A stretch of 34,546 nt of DNA, taken from positions 1-34,546 of the forward strand of contig JARGNK010000080.1 in NCBI GenBank assembly GCA_029213145.1, given 5' to 3'. Both the position numbers and the translations under genes were made by a program. The stretch is from Rubripirellula sp. GTDB lineage: Bacteria; Planctomycetota; Planctomycetia; Pirellulales; Pirellulaceae. Under the pieces are notes generated by a model. That model did no database searches. It was given only the letters and a program-made list of their open reading frames with translations, and was not told where the DNA came from. Shown here piece after piece: positions 7,704 to 16,887 of the stretch; the stretch's first letter is position 1; every line of letters starts with the position of its first letter.

Positions 7704-9137
7704 CTATTGCACAGCCAATTTTTCCTTCCAGGAATCGTATTCAGCTACCAATTGCTTCAGAACATTGCGTTCTTTCACGGCTAGATTCGTCGACTCACCT
7801 GGGTCGGTTCTTAGATCAAATAATTGCCAAGCTTCTGAAGGTCGTTCGCGGACAATTTTCCAATGGCCCATACGGAGCGCCGCATGAGACCGGTAAGCAA
7901 AAAAGAACGAACGATGTGGTGAGGCACCACCTTGGGTCAACAGTGGAAGTGGATTCTTTCCATCCAAAACCAGACCGGAACCGCCCGCCTGCAGCTCTTT
8001 CGACGAATCGAATCTTGCGATTTCGAGACATGCCACCAAAAGATCGGGAGACCAAAACGGTTCATTCATCACTGAACCAGCTGCAATATGCCGTGGCCAC
8101 CGTGCCATTGCAGCGACCCGCAGGCCACCCTCCCAACAGGTCACTCCCCCGGATCTCAATGGGTGGTTACGACCTACATCGATCCCTTTTCGATTGAGTC
8201 GAAACGCGCCATTGTCGGACATAAAAAAGACGAACGTACTGTTAACTTGACCTGTCGTTTCCAATGACCCGAGAACTCGACCGATTGCACGATCCAAAGC
8301 AAACACGACCGCTTCATAACGTTTCCTAGGATCTGTTTCAGTTGGCGAAAGGCCGATTGCCTCAAACGCATCGTCGGGTGCTTGCCAGCGTGTTGGTTGG
8401 CCGGGTCGCTTGTTACCTGCAGACGGAAAGTGCGGAGCATTGAACGGTAAATAACAAAACCAGGGCTGTCCTTTACCACTTTGACGCTCAATGAAATTGA
8501 TAGCTGCATCGGCAAACAAGTCTGTCGAATATTCTCCCTCACGAAAAAGATGCTCAGTCTCCTGAGACACTACCCCGCGATACAAATCGTGTTGCCGGCG
8601 ATAGTGATGGTGATAGTAGTCCATGTTGCCTGACGCATGCCCTACGAACTCATCAAAACCCCGCTCCGTGGGACGAGACCCAGGTGCGAAACCGATGTTC
8701 CACTTCCCAAAACAACCGGTCGCGTAGGGGTGAGGCGCGCGTTTCAGAAATTGCGGAAGTAGCCGTTCTTGTGGGTTCAGGCCAACACCATAGTTCCCCT
8801 CGACGCCGGGCAATTGTCTTTCCAGTCCGTGACGCTGGGGAAGTCGTCCGGTCAACAGGCAAGCCCTGGAAACAGTGCATGTAGGCGAAGCCGTATAGAA
8901 GCTTGTAAGCCGAACCCCTTCTCTAGCCAGACGACTGAGGTTCGGGGCAACAATCGATGACTCTGAGTTGTAACAAGGCAGATCTCCGTACCCGAGATTG
9001 TCGCATGTAATCAACAAAATGTTGTTTGGAAGATCCGCCGCGGCAAGCTCCTTGTTGATACATCGTCCAGAAACAATCGCAAGTATGACGACCAAACGCA
9101 GAACAACAGCGGCTTGATAAATACGACCGAACCCCAC
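7704..9137 (-). CDS. Sulfatase (alkaline-phosphatase superfamily) with atypical active-site motif
   Basis: The domain layout is that of type I sulfatases: metal-site strand ITCDNLGYGD, active-site loop SPTCTVSRACLLTGR, GKWNIG, NAPHFP, FFMSDNGA and a late GHWKIV segment. Two residues are unusual: the formylglycine motif reads C-T-V-S-R with Val in place of the normal Pro/Ala, and the first metal pair is Asp-Asn instead of Asp-Asp. Start: a GTG at 9191 overlaps the upstream ATPase stop, but the GTG at 9137 follows GGGAGG by nine bases and gives a clean signal peptide (GFGRIYQAAVVLRLVVILAIVSG), so 9137 is preferred. It is probably periplasmic or exported. It is the last gene of the ATPase operon, and its substrate is unknown. 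Confidence 0.9.
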   Translation of the reverse strand: MGFGRIYQAAVVLRLVVILAIVSGRCINKELAAADLPNNILLITCDNLGYGDLPCYNSESSIVAPNLSRLAREGVRLTSFYTASPTCTVSRACLLTGRLPQRHGLERQLPGVEGNYGVGLNPQERLLPQFLKRAPHPYATGCFGKWNIGFAPGSRPTERGFDEFVGHASGNMDYYHHHYRRQHDLYRGVVSQETEHLFREGEYSTDLFADAAINFIERQSGKGQPWFCYLPFNAPHFPSAGNKRPGQPTRWQAPDDAFEAIGLSPTETDPRKRYEAVVFALDRAIGRVLGSLETTGQVNSTFVFFMSDNGAFRLNRKGIDVGRNHPLRSGGVTCWEGGLRVAAMARWPRHIAAGSVMNEPFWSPDLLVACLEIARFDSSKELQAGGSGLVLDGKNPLPLLTQGGASPHRSFFFAYRSHAALRMGHWKIVRERPSEAWQLFDLRTDPGESTNLAVKERNVLKQLVAEYDSWKEKLAVQ

Positions 9138-9178
9138 AGGATCAAACCTCCCAGATGGACTTGGCTGTCTGACGTCGC

Positions 9179-12100
9179 CTACGTTAACCACTTGGCCACG
9201 GCCCCAGCATCGGGGAGATCTGTTTGACGGAATTTGCTAATCCGACCGTCTGAATCGTCGTACAACAACATCGTAGCCGCCGACAGATCAGACGCGATCG
9301 GGGAATCGATCAACAGCGCTGAATCAGATTGATTCATTTGCCCCAGGATCCGCAACTCAAGGTCGTGCTGGGACGCCCGCGGTAGCCACCGGGAAAGTGT
9401 TTCCGCGGAACCACAGATGAGTAAGACAAAGACTCCCGCGGCAGGTCCATCACGAAGCACTTGCTGAAATGCCGCCGCACCACTTAGTTGTCCACTTGAT
9501 GCATCCAACGAAAAATTGAAGGAGTCATCCTGTCGCAGGTCACGGAACCTCTCCAACGGATCAACGACGAGCAGGATTGGAGCTGTTCCCTCGGACTCAT
9601 CTCCTCGTCCCGTGATCAGTTCAGCCAATCGTCGCATCTCTTGCTCGCAATCACGCGGCTTGATGGTTTGAAGCTGAACGCCAACTGTTTCGAGCCAGGG
9701 TGCGGTAGATGGACCGTCATCGACTCGATTTCCGTCGAAGTACAAAACCTCAAGTCTTGGATCAGATTTTGCCAGTCCAGTCACGGCACTCGCAATCAGG
9801 GCTGATCGGGAGTCCGGCGGAGCAATCATCAGCACGTTACGACCATTGTTGCGTGACAGCTCTAATGCGATCGGCGGCCCAAGCTCCACTGACTCGCCCA
9901 GCAATCCAACAAATCGTTGGTCGTCGGACATTGCCGCCCCCGCCAAGGACGAAGTCCACCGACAGGGTCGATTGCCCTCGAAAACAACGGGAGGCGAAAG
10001 ATCAGCAGCAAACGACTCATCGCGAGCAGCGATCGAACTGAGCATTTCGCGGTGCTCCGAGGAAGAAAGCCATGCTACCTGAAACGGCTGATTGCCTTCC
10101 ACCAAACCACCGGCATCGTTATAGATCGCTTCGCCAGGTCGGCTGATGAGTCGCGCAGCTGTATTATCGTCTGACAAAATCAATGCGGCATCCGACTCAC
10201 TGCATTGCATCGCTATCCGCACTGCCATTTGCCCCAGTGTCGCTCGCGGCAGTGAGTAGGCACCTGCCAATGACTGGCTACTCAAAATAACGTGCATCCC
10301 AAACGAACGACCTTGTCTCACAAGGCGGTCGAGCAACATGGTGCAATCGCCCGCCAATCGGTCATCTCGGACAAACAACTCCTGAAACTCGTCGACGACC
10401 AACATAATGCGCGGCAACTTCTTGCCTGTCGCCGCTCGATAATCTCCTAACTCCTGAACACCAGCAGAACGGAACAACTCTCCCCGCTGTTGCAGTTCAG
10501 CATCCAATCGTTGTAACACACTGCGGCCAAATTCACGCTCACTCTCGATTCCAATGACCCGCGCATGCGGAATTGCCAAATCGGCATACGGCTTGAACTC
10601 GACACCTTTCTTAAAGTCCAACAGATAGAACTGCAGTTGATCGGGTCGGTAATGATGAGCACCGGAAGTAATAATGGAGTGCAACAGCGTGCTTTTTCCC
10701 GAACCGGTTTTTCCCGCGATTAACACATGCTGGCGGACGCCTTCGCCTAACTGCAAACACAACGATCGGTTGGCTCCCTGCGAACCTACCACGATTTCCA
10801 AGCCATCATCCGTATTGCCGTTACCCTCTCCGTCAGCTGACAAAATCGCCTGGAGCGGAATCTCAACCTTGGATGCCGAGACGGCAGCTCGCCCAATCTG
10901 CTCGATGAGTTCGCAGCGCAGCGCACTTGGCGGGGCAGGAGCCGGAACAAACGGCAGCTCCCTTAACCCCTCCAGATCGAGATGCCATTCCCCCTTTTCA
11001 TTCAAGCAGAGAGGTACAATTTTATCACCGGTCGGCAATGGCATATCAGCTGGCCATGGCTTCGCTTCATCGCAAACGAGCACGGTAAAAATCCCACAAC
11101 GCAGACCGCTTTGTAATAACGCTTTGAGATGCCGATAGCTTTCCCGTGACAACCCTTCTGGAAAACCGACCGCAGCTACAACGCGGTACGGTTCGGCCAT
11201 CGTTCCGGCCAATTCGTTGTAGTCCTCAATTCGCTCGAAACGATCCCGCAAAGATGACTGCAACACATCCTCGACGTGATGCGATAATTCGCCTAAACGC
11301 TCATCGATCTTGCTGTCCGTTGTCCAGACGCGATGTCCCACCAGCGACGGGTCGTGGTCCGCCAACGCCATAAAACTTGTGAAATGCTGACCGCGACCAA
11401 GTGGGTCAATCAGTGTCAACTTGGTTCGCGACGGTTCAGCACCGGTCAGCGCTCTCCACAAAATCTGGTGCGCCAACTCAATCGCCTGATTCATTTGAGC
11501 CTGGGGCGCCCGAATCACGACACCGCTGTGCAATCGTCGGTGCAATCCTACAGGCATCCGTTCCGGAATGGGCAAATCCATCAGAATCCCATCCGAATCT
11601 TGGGCAGCCCCTCGCTGATCAGCCTCATCAGCAGAAACGCTCGCGAGCGCGGGTGGTCGGAGCAGCGAATGAAGTCGCTCATCGACCTTCAACCATCCCA
11701 AGGGTAAGAAATCCAAGTTACCCGTTGGCGTCTCTCCTCCCCTCACATCGGACCAGTCCGGAAAACGGATGTCAGCTCTCTGCTGACAGACTTCAATTTG
11801 ATGCAGGCCACGGCGAATTCCATCCTGCAACCGAACAGCAAGTCGCTGGAGATGTTTGTGGCGTCTCTCAGCGCTCGCCTCGCGATGTGATTGAGAACGC
11901 TGATCTGTATCAGCGATTTTCTGTTTGATCTGCCCGGCAACTTTATCTGCCTGAGATCGCATCCGCTGATCTACGTCGGCAGCATCTTGTGAATACGATT
12001 CATCAGCAGTTTCTAAGGTCAAAAGCAACGACTCACGAGCCTTTTCCTGCTCGGCCTTGAGAACCGTCTCCAGCTCATGCACCTGTTCTAATTTCCACCG

Positions 12101-13090
12101 CTTGGTCGCATCAATATGTGCATCACGACGTGTGATTAAGTCGGCAGATAGTTCTGCCGCTTCCTGGCTCGAGATCTCGCGGCCCGCTGCGGCACACTTT
12201 TCAGCCGCATGAAAGATTTGCTCGACCTGTGGGTACAACCGTCGCGTCATGCGTTTAAGAGGCCATAACAGAATCAAGTAAATTGAAAAACCAAGAAAGC
12301 CTGCAGGGATGATGCCGGCTGCCATCCATAGCCAGGGTGGCCAAGACGCAACAAAGAAGGCCACGATCGCCCAGATGGCGATAAAAAGCGCGACTCCACC
12401 CGGCAGATAAAACGAGTCAACAATCTTTGATGCCGCACCAGACTGCATCTCGTTTACCGTTTTCTCACACGCCCGCGTTAGCCGACCAATCGTTTCGATT
12501 GATTCCTTACCCGACTCTGGCGGATCGGAGGGAACTGACTTGCCCGGCGACTCATTCAGGTCAACATCCGGCAAGCGGTCCAAACGGCGAATGGTGAGTG
12601 CCCGCCCCCATTCGAGATGTTCGTGAATCGGTCGCAAGGATTCATCAATTTCTCGATGCTCTTTCTGTTGCTGCTTGCCCGGTTGATTCTTGCGATTGTC
12701 GTATTGCTCTAAAACTGCTTGCCGACGTGACTGGACCTTATGATTGATCGTTGCCTTTTCTTCTTCAGCTTTGCGTCTGAAAATTACTGCGAGACGATTC
12801 AATTCTTGCCGAGTCTTGATGATGGTTGATTCGTAACCACCAATTAGCTCCTCTTCTGCACGATCCCACTGCGCCAACATGTCACGCCGTTGCAGACGGC
12901 ACTCCGCCGTCGTTTCAGCGATCATGCCGGTTAATTGCTCGCTCTCATTCTTCAATTCTTCGGCGTGCCGCCGTTGCAAATCTTCTTGTTGCTCAACACA
13001 TGACCGAAAGCGTTGCGATAACCCATCCAGCAAGCGTTGCTGACGCCGATTGTCAAATAGTCCTACCGGACCGACGGAAGAGTCTTTCAT
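9179..13090 (-). CDS. FtsK/SpoIIIE-type membrane-anchored ATPase with coiled-coil regions (ESX EccC/EssC-like)
   Basis: The 1303-residue protein has a charged coiled-coil N-terminus (about 15-150), two membrane helices (about 231-249 and 254-276), a second coiled coil (about 310-440), and then P-loop modules. The module at about 760-1000 has Walker A GKTGSGKST (793-801) and Walker B IMLVVDEF (895-902) plus an FtsK-like RQGRSFGMHVILSSQSL segment. The preceding region (about 500-700) and the C-terminal region (about 1060-1300) resemble ATPase folds but lack a GK[ST] loop, so only one seems catalytic. Chains of FtsK modules behind two membrane helices are typical of type VII secretion ATPases; DNA translocases usually have one motor and a gamma domain, which is not seen. 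It follows a small helical protein and a HEAT-repeat gene. Confidence 0.88.
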   Translation of the reverse strand: MKDSSVGPVGLFDNRRQQRLLDGLSQRFRSCVEQQEDLQRRHAEELKNESEQLTGMIAETTAECRLQRRDMLAQWDRAEEELIGGYESTIIKTRQELNRLAVIFRRKAEEEKATINHKVQSRRQAVLEQYDNRKNQPGKQQQKEHREIDESLRPIHEHLEWGRALTIRRLDRLPDVDLNESPGKSVPSDPPESGKESIETIGRLTRACEKTVNEMQSGAASKIVDSFYLPGGVALFIAIWAIVAFFVASWPPWLWMAAGIIPAGFLGFSIYLILLWPLKRMTRRLYPQVEQIFHAAEKCAAAGREISSQEAAELSADLITRRDAHIDATKRWKLEQVHELETVLKAEQEKARESLLLTLETADESYSQDAADVDQRMRSQADKVAGQIKQKIADTDQRSQSHREASAERRHKHLQRLAVRLQDGIRRGLHQIEVCQQRADIRFPDWSDVRGGETPTGNLDFLPLGWLKVDERLHSLLRPPALASVSADEADQRGAAQDSDGILMDLPIPERMPVGLHRRLHSGVVIRAPQAQMNQAIELAHQILWRALTGAEPSRTKLTLIDPLGRGQHFTSFMALADHDPSLVGHRVWTTDSKIDERLGELSHHVEDVLQSSLRDRFERIEDYNELAGTMAEPYRVVAAVGFPEGLSRESYRHLKALLQSGLRCGIFTVLVCDEAKPWPADMPLPTGDKIVPLCLNEKGEWHLDLEGLRELPFVPAPAPPSALRCELIEQIGRAAVSASKVEIPLQAILSADGEGNGNTDDGLEIVVGSQGANRSLCLQLGEGVRQHVLIAGKTGSGKSTLLHSIITSGAHHYRPDQLQFYLLDFKKGVEFKPYADLAIPHARVIGIESEREFGRSVLQRLDAELQQRGELFRSAGVQELGDYRAATGKKLPRIMLVVDEFQELFVRDDRLAGDCTMLLDRLVRQGRSFGMHVILSSQSLAGAYSLPRATLGQMAVRIAMQCSESDAALILSDDNTAARLISRPGEAIYNDAGGLVEGNQPFQVAWLSSSEHREMLSSIAARDESFAADLSPPVVFEGNRPCRWTSSLAGAAMSDDQRFVGLLGESVELGPPIALELSRNNGRNVLMIAPPDSRSALIASAVTGLAKSDPRLEVLYFDGNRVDDGPSTAPWLETVGVQLQTIKPRDCEQEMRRLAELITGRGDESEGTAPILLVVDPLERFRDLRQDDSFNFSLDASSGQLSGAAAFQQVLRDGPAAGVFVLLICGSAETLSRWLPRASQHDLELRILGQMNQSDSALLIDSPIASDLSAATMLLYDDSDGRISKFRQTDLPDAGAVAKWLT

Positions 13091-13142
13091 GGAAACTCAA
13101 CTCAGCAGAGAAACGAAGCAAAGGCAGAGACTTTCGATAGGC

Positions 13143-13167
13143 CTAAACTACCTTTTGTCCAGTTTAG
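13143..13167 (-). promoter_or_regulatory. Inverted repeat between the small helical gene and the ATPase gene
   Basis: CTAAACT (13143-13149) and AGTTTAG (13161-13167) are perfect 7-bp arms around an 11-base loop, starting directly after the stop codon of the small gene and 53 bp upstream of the ATPase ATG. There is no T-tract, so it is not a canonical terminator. It could be an operator, or a hairpin setting the ratio of small protein to ATPase mRNA. Confidence 0.35.
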
Positions 13168-13419
13168 TTACTCGCCACCAGCTCGGTGATGATCGCGCAG
13201 TTCCCCTTCCGCTTTTCGAACAGAGTCGCAGAATTCGTGTAACTCCGCCGTAAAGCGGCTCAAACTGGGTCCGAGAGAGTGCAGATGCTTTTGTTCAAAT
13301 TTGCGACACTGGTCATCCAACCAATCTTCCCGAACTGCGGCCCAAAGCCGTGCAAATTCAACATAATCCCGTTGTAATCTACCCTCGAAATCTGTAATTC
13401 GACCGAGATTGAAGGACAT
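13168..13419 (-). CDS. Small helical-hairpin protein, WXG100-like candidate
   Basis: The product is about 83 residues from the ATG at 13419; a GTG at 13449, overlapping the upstream stop, would give 93. It is predicted to be two long amphipathic helices: ITDFEGRLQRDYVEFARLWAA and, after the VREDWLDDQ turn, FEQKHLHSLGPSLSRFTAELHEFCDSVRKAEGELRD. There is no signal peptide. Size, Trp residues near the first helix end and a position just before a large FtsK-type ATPase resemble WXG100/ESX substrates, but a strict W-x-G turn is absent (W-L-D instead), so homology is unproven. An adaptor of the ATPase is an equally good guess. Confidence 0.65.
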   Translation of the reverse strand: MSFNLGRITDFEGRLQRDYVEFARLWAAVREDWLDDQCRKFEQKHLHSLGPSLSRFTAELHEFCDSVRKAEGELRDHHRAGGE

Positions 13420-13445
13420 GCTGCACTCGGGGGGGAGGGAGCCGA

Positions 13446-15005
13446 TCACGAACCGGTATTGAAGGTTCGCAACATCTTTCTTCCTTTATACAGGTTGAAG
13501 ACGTCCTCTGGGGTCGGTGGACGCAATCGTCCGGAAATCGGCTTGTCGATCGTTTCCAAACCATCCGTGACAACGACACACTCGGTGTCATCGCGAACAG
13601 CTTGAAATACCCCTGCATGCTCATCTAAAAAGAAGCCCAATTGCTTGGCATCGACCGATTCGTATCCCAATTGGGAAAGATGTTTCGCAAAAGCCGCCAT
13701 CATCCGAGCTTGGACTTCGTTAAATGATTCAGCTGAGATTGAGAAAATGTCAGGATGCTCGGCATGCCAGCCGGCATAGATTTCAAAAATATCATCGACG
13801 GGAAAATCGGCGACGTCTGCGGACATTGCGAATGTCACGGGCCCACAAATTCCGACGTTACTAAATGCACGATCGCCGAAGTTGTATTCAAACCGCACCA
13901 AGGCGATATCGACCGGATCCTGGAAACTTGGCCACAACATCCGACGCGTTTCAATCACTTCGACATGTGTCGGTGGTACGCCCATTTGTTGTGGCTGGCT
14001 TAACCAAACAGCCATCTCTGCTTCTGCTGTCGCGTTATCACTGCGATAGGCATCATCCACCGATGCACCTAAATCGAGTTCGTCCGCGTAAGAAATTGCC
14101 CTCAACCGAGCGGCAGGATCCTCGGTAAGTTCAATCAAGCGTTTTTTTCCAACCTCATCTCCAAATCTCGCCAAAGCACCAGCCGCCTCGCATTGAACTC
14201 GCCGGTGTCGCAATTCGATCGCTTGGTTCAATTTACCAATCGATGATTCATCACCGATCAGTGCCAAGGTGTCGCAAAGAGAAACAGCCAAAGCAACCGC
14301 CTCACCTAATTTTGCCTGTACGACCTCCACACTATCGCCAAGCACCCGAGGGTCCTGCTCAAACTGACTTAACCGGCCACTGACCGCACCCAACAGTTCA
14401 TTTAACATTGGCAGCCGTTCGGCAGCCGGGTGCCGTTCCACCTGTGACTTTCGCAACAAGAAACTCGCAACATCGAGCACAGGCGACGCGAGGCTTGGTG
14501 ACTGCAAGCAATCCAAGATCTCGGGATACAGTGCGTCAACCGGCCAATCGTCACGCTGCATCAAAGGACTCAATACCTGCGCGGCGGCAATCCACTCCTC
14601 CGGGGGTCTGTTTCGCAAAGAACCGGCGAGCAGCCGCAGCGATTGATCGGATTGAATCATCGCGTACAGATGCTGCAACAGGTGGTGGTTGGGAGATTTC
14701 GCTGGCAAAGAATTTTCAATTTGGTGCAACTGACCTGGATCCATTTCACGGATACTCTCCGGCCCAGACTGCAACACGACCATGTGCAACAAACGCAACA
14801 GACCACCAACGATCGCCGGATCTGATTGCTGCAGTTGATTCGCCTCAGCGGCCAATGATTCAACCAGCTCCTGTCCACGGCCAGTTGATCCCTCCGCGAG
14901 TTCACGCAGCTTTAGACCGGCCTGCACGGGATCGACATCGCCCCCTAACAAGGCCGACAAGCCGTCCTTGACCGAATAAGAATCGAAGGCTTCGTCAGCA
15001 GTCAC
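13446..15005 (-). CDS. HEAT-repeat protein of unknown function
   Basis: A 519-residue cytoplasmic protein. Residues about 10-330 are helical pairs resembling HEAT/armadillo repeats; the clearest is IGKLNQAIELRHRRVQCEAAGALARFGDEVGKKRLIELTED followed by RLRAISYADELD. The C-terminal ~170 residues (MGVPPTHVEVIETRRMLW onward) form a separate alpha/beta region I do not recognise. The start is a GTG at 15005 with AGGGAT upstream. It is the first gene of the minus-strand set that continues into the small helical protein and the ATPase, so it may be a scaffold or chaperone for that system. It has no signal peptide or membrane segment. Confidence 0.75.
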   Translation of the reverse strand: MTADEAFDSYSVKDGLSALLGGDVDPVQAGLKLRELAEGSTGRGQELVESLAAEANQLQQSDPAIVGGLLRLLHMVVLQSGPESIREMDPGQLHQIENSLPAKSPNHHLLQHLYAMIQSDQSLRLLAGSLRNRPPEEWIAAAQVLSPLMQRDDWPVDALYPEILDCLQSPSLASPVLDVASFLLRKSQVERHPAAERLPMLNELLGAVSGRLSQFEQDPRVLGDSVEVVQAKLGEAVALAVSLCDTLALIGDESSIGKLNQAIELRHRRVQCEAAGALARFGDEVGKKRLIELTEDPAARLRAISYADELDLGASVDDAYRSDNATAEAEMAVWLSQPQQMGVPPTHVEVIETRRMLWPSFQDPVDIALVRFEYNFGDRAFSNVGICGPVTFAMSADVADFPVDDIFEIYAGWHAEHPDIFSISAESFNEVQARMMAAFAKHLSQLGYESVDAKQLGFFLDEHAGVFQAVRDDTECVVVTDGLETIDKPISGRLRPPTPEDVFNLYKGRKMLRTFNTGS

Positions 15006-15191
15006 GATGAATCCCTATTAAAAAATGAGTTGCCCAGAATTCACCTCATTCTAGAGCCTTCTGCCCGATACGTAACGGCACCAAAACGATTCTGGCTAGA
15101 TTGGCACTATTCGAGCGAGCCACAAAACTAGCCAAGGAAAAACGAGCCGTTCGGTGCGATGTGGAATTGAGCTAAAAGCAGCCTATCTTCT

Positions 15192-15740
15192 CTAAGGCGA
15201 CCTCTGCACGCTGACACCACAACGTTGTTCGACGATCTGTAAATGGTGATGAAGATGACCGGCACATAACCATGCCATGGCCCTAACGGTGATCGATTGC
15301 TCATCAACCGTTGCGTAATGATCCCAACAGGATGGGACCAAACGTTGAAGCAAGCAAAGATTCGCGTTTCGAAGTGCCCCAACCTCGCTGACAATAGTGG
15401 TAAAAGTTCCAAGTCCGAACCGACGGCGGGCGTATTCGTTCTCGTCCCAAGTACTCACAGGGGTCGTATCGCCTGCAGCCGCTCGAAGAATCCGGTATCC
15501 AAACACACGCTCCGCATCCGCCACATGCTCAAAGACCTGCCGGATGGTCCAGGTGTAGGGTGCATGCACTTTATCAATCTGCTCGACACTCAGGTGGCTC
15601 GCTAATTCACACAACCAATGCTGCTGCTGACGAAGGATTGGCATGACATCATCACCATCCAGCAACGAAATCAGCCCGTGCTGATATTCAACCTTATATT
15701 CCGACCGCTCAGGTCGGCGGCCACGAAGTCGTTTCATCAT
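15192..15740 (-). CDS. DinB-like metal-binding four-helix protein
   Basis: The 182-residue protein carries the DinB/YfiT pattern: a helix with YTWTIRQVFEHVADAERVF (metal His72) and a later helix GHLHHHLQIVEQR giving the H-x-x-x-H pair (His162/His166). This three-His site usually binds Ni, Zn or Mn in thiol- or nucleophile-dependent transferases. The specific reaction is unknown, and many members are stress-related. The first residues (MMKRLRGRRPERSEY) are very basic and could be a short leader. It appears to be a single-gene unit. Confidence 0.85.
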   Translation of the reverse strand: MMKRLRGRRPERSEYKVEYQHGLISLLDGDDVMPILRQQQHWLCELASHLSVEQIDKVHAPYTWTIRQVFEHVADAERVFGYRILRAAAGDTTPVSTWDENEYARRRFGLGTFTTIVSEVGALRNANLCLLQRLVPSCWDHYATVDEQSITVRAMAWLCAGHLHHHLQIVEQRCGVSVQRSP

Positions 15741-16102
15741 TCAAGTTACGCTGGTGTGATTCGAAGGCGGATTCATCTCTTGCCACCCGATGCCGGTGCC
15801 AAGTTCAAGGCAACCCTAAAAACCCTAGGTGAGAAACTTGGCTCCCCGATTCACCAGAAAGCTCTGCCACGAGGTTCCCACCAGACGTTGTTATACGTCG
15901 AATTGTCTTGCCAGTCGCCCGGACCGTAGCCGCAATTGTGATTCCACAAACAGAATCGAATGATTCAAGTTTCGTCAGCCCAATCGATGGAGTGCGGCGT
16001 CAGTTGCCATCGTAGCGAAAATTGCCAGCACTTCACTTGGCGAATGCGATTCTCTCCCCGGATAGACCAAACGCTGGGCAACCCAACCGTTGAGCAACCC
16101 GA
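15741..16102. other. 362-bp intergenic region, nothing recognised
   Basis: A plus-strand frame ending at 15929 partly overlaps the DinB gene antisense and has no start signal or family match. No tRNA-like fold, terminator with a T-tract or repeat was found. The upstream regions of the DinB gene and the tail of the esterase operon lie here. Confidence 0.3.
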
Positions 16103-16837
16103 CTATTCTGCTACCAAATTTGCGAGTGCGATCGCAGTTCGCTGTACAGAATCAACATCAATCGTATGCGGCCCCATAAACGAATGAAAGTCGATTGGAA
16201 CATTTGCATCACGCAACATTTCGTGCAGCGACACTGCACTGGAGTACGGCAAAATCGGGTCAATCTCTCCATGCGATTGAAAGACAGTCGTCTCGTGCAA
16301 TCGGTTCAGATTGGCCTGCCATTGCGGCTTACATACGATCGTTCCAGAAAACTGCAAGAGCAGGGCAGGTGATTGCACAGTGCCGCGTAAGGCGGTGTCC
16401 ATTGTCAGCATCGCGCCTTGCGAAAAACCACCCATAACAAGAGGCGTAGACTCGCCTTGAATCGATTCACAAAGACAATTAATTGTTTCGCATAGTTTCT
16501 CGCGGGAATGATCAATCCCGGGCGGAACCTGTTCATGCAATTCATCAAATTGCGAAGCTTGCACTGCCTCGGCCAACTGGGCCATATTGATCGGCCACCA
16601 CGCGCGAGCATCCGGCATTCCCAAGGCCTCCAATGAATGGGGCGCATCGGGAAAGACAAACTTAAATGCCTTTGCTTTTTCGCCTAACAAAGCAATCCAT
16701 TCACCCGACAGAGGCGCCAGGTCTTCGTAGGAGGCTCCGTAGCCGTGGCAGATGACAACAGGGATGGTTGGTGATTCGCCGCCGTCAACGACAATACAAT
16801 TCAAGGGCCCGATGCGGGTGCGGTGGGCGGTAGGCAT
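16103..16837 (-). CDS. Alpha/beta hydrolase, phospholipase/carboxylesterase family
   Basis: A 244-residue enzyme from the ATG at 16837; the open frame extends 95 codons upstream through the neighbouring sulfatase gene, but that part is antisense-like, basic and low-complexity and is rejected. The catalytic triad is visible: nucleophile Ser in GGFSQGAM, Asp in GEIDPILPY and His in MGPHTID. The oxyanion-side motif is ICHGYGASYEDL. This is the layout of cytosolic carboxylesterases such as EstB and acyl-protein thioesterases. AAGAAAAGAG lies just before the chosen start. It is 50 bp downstream of the sulfatase gene on the same strand and probably co-transcribed. Confidence 0.9.
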   Translation of the reverse strand: MPTAHRTRIGPLNCIVVDGGESPTIPVVICHGYGASYEDLAPLSGEWIALLGEKAKAFKFVFPDAPHSLEALGMPDARAWWPINMAQLAEAVQASQFDELHEQVPPGIDHSREKLCETINCLCESIQGESTPLVMGGFSQGAMLTMDTALRGTVQSPALLLQFSGTIVCKPQWQANLNRLHETTVFQSHGEIDPILPYSSAVSLHEMLRDANVPIDFHSFMGPHTIDVDSVQRTAIALANLVAE

Positions 16838-16887
16838 AAATAAATCTCTTTTCTTAGGGTTGCCAGGCGGCTTGCGATAAGACTGGA

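Noticed and set aside
15618-15929. 103-codon plus-strand frame partly opposite the DinB gene
   Set aside because: The first half is antisense to the DinB-like gene and the second half has no recognised family or start signal.
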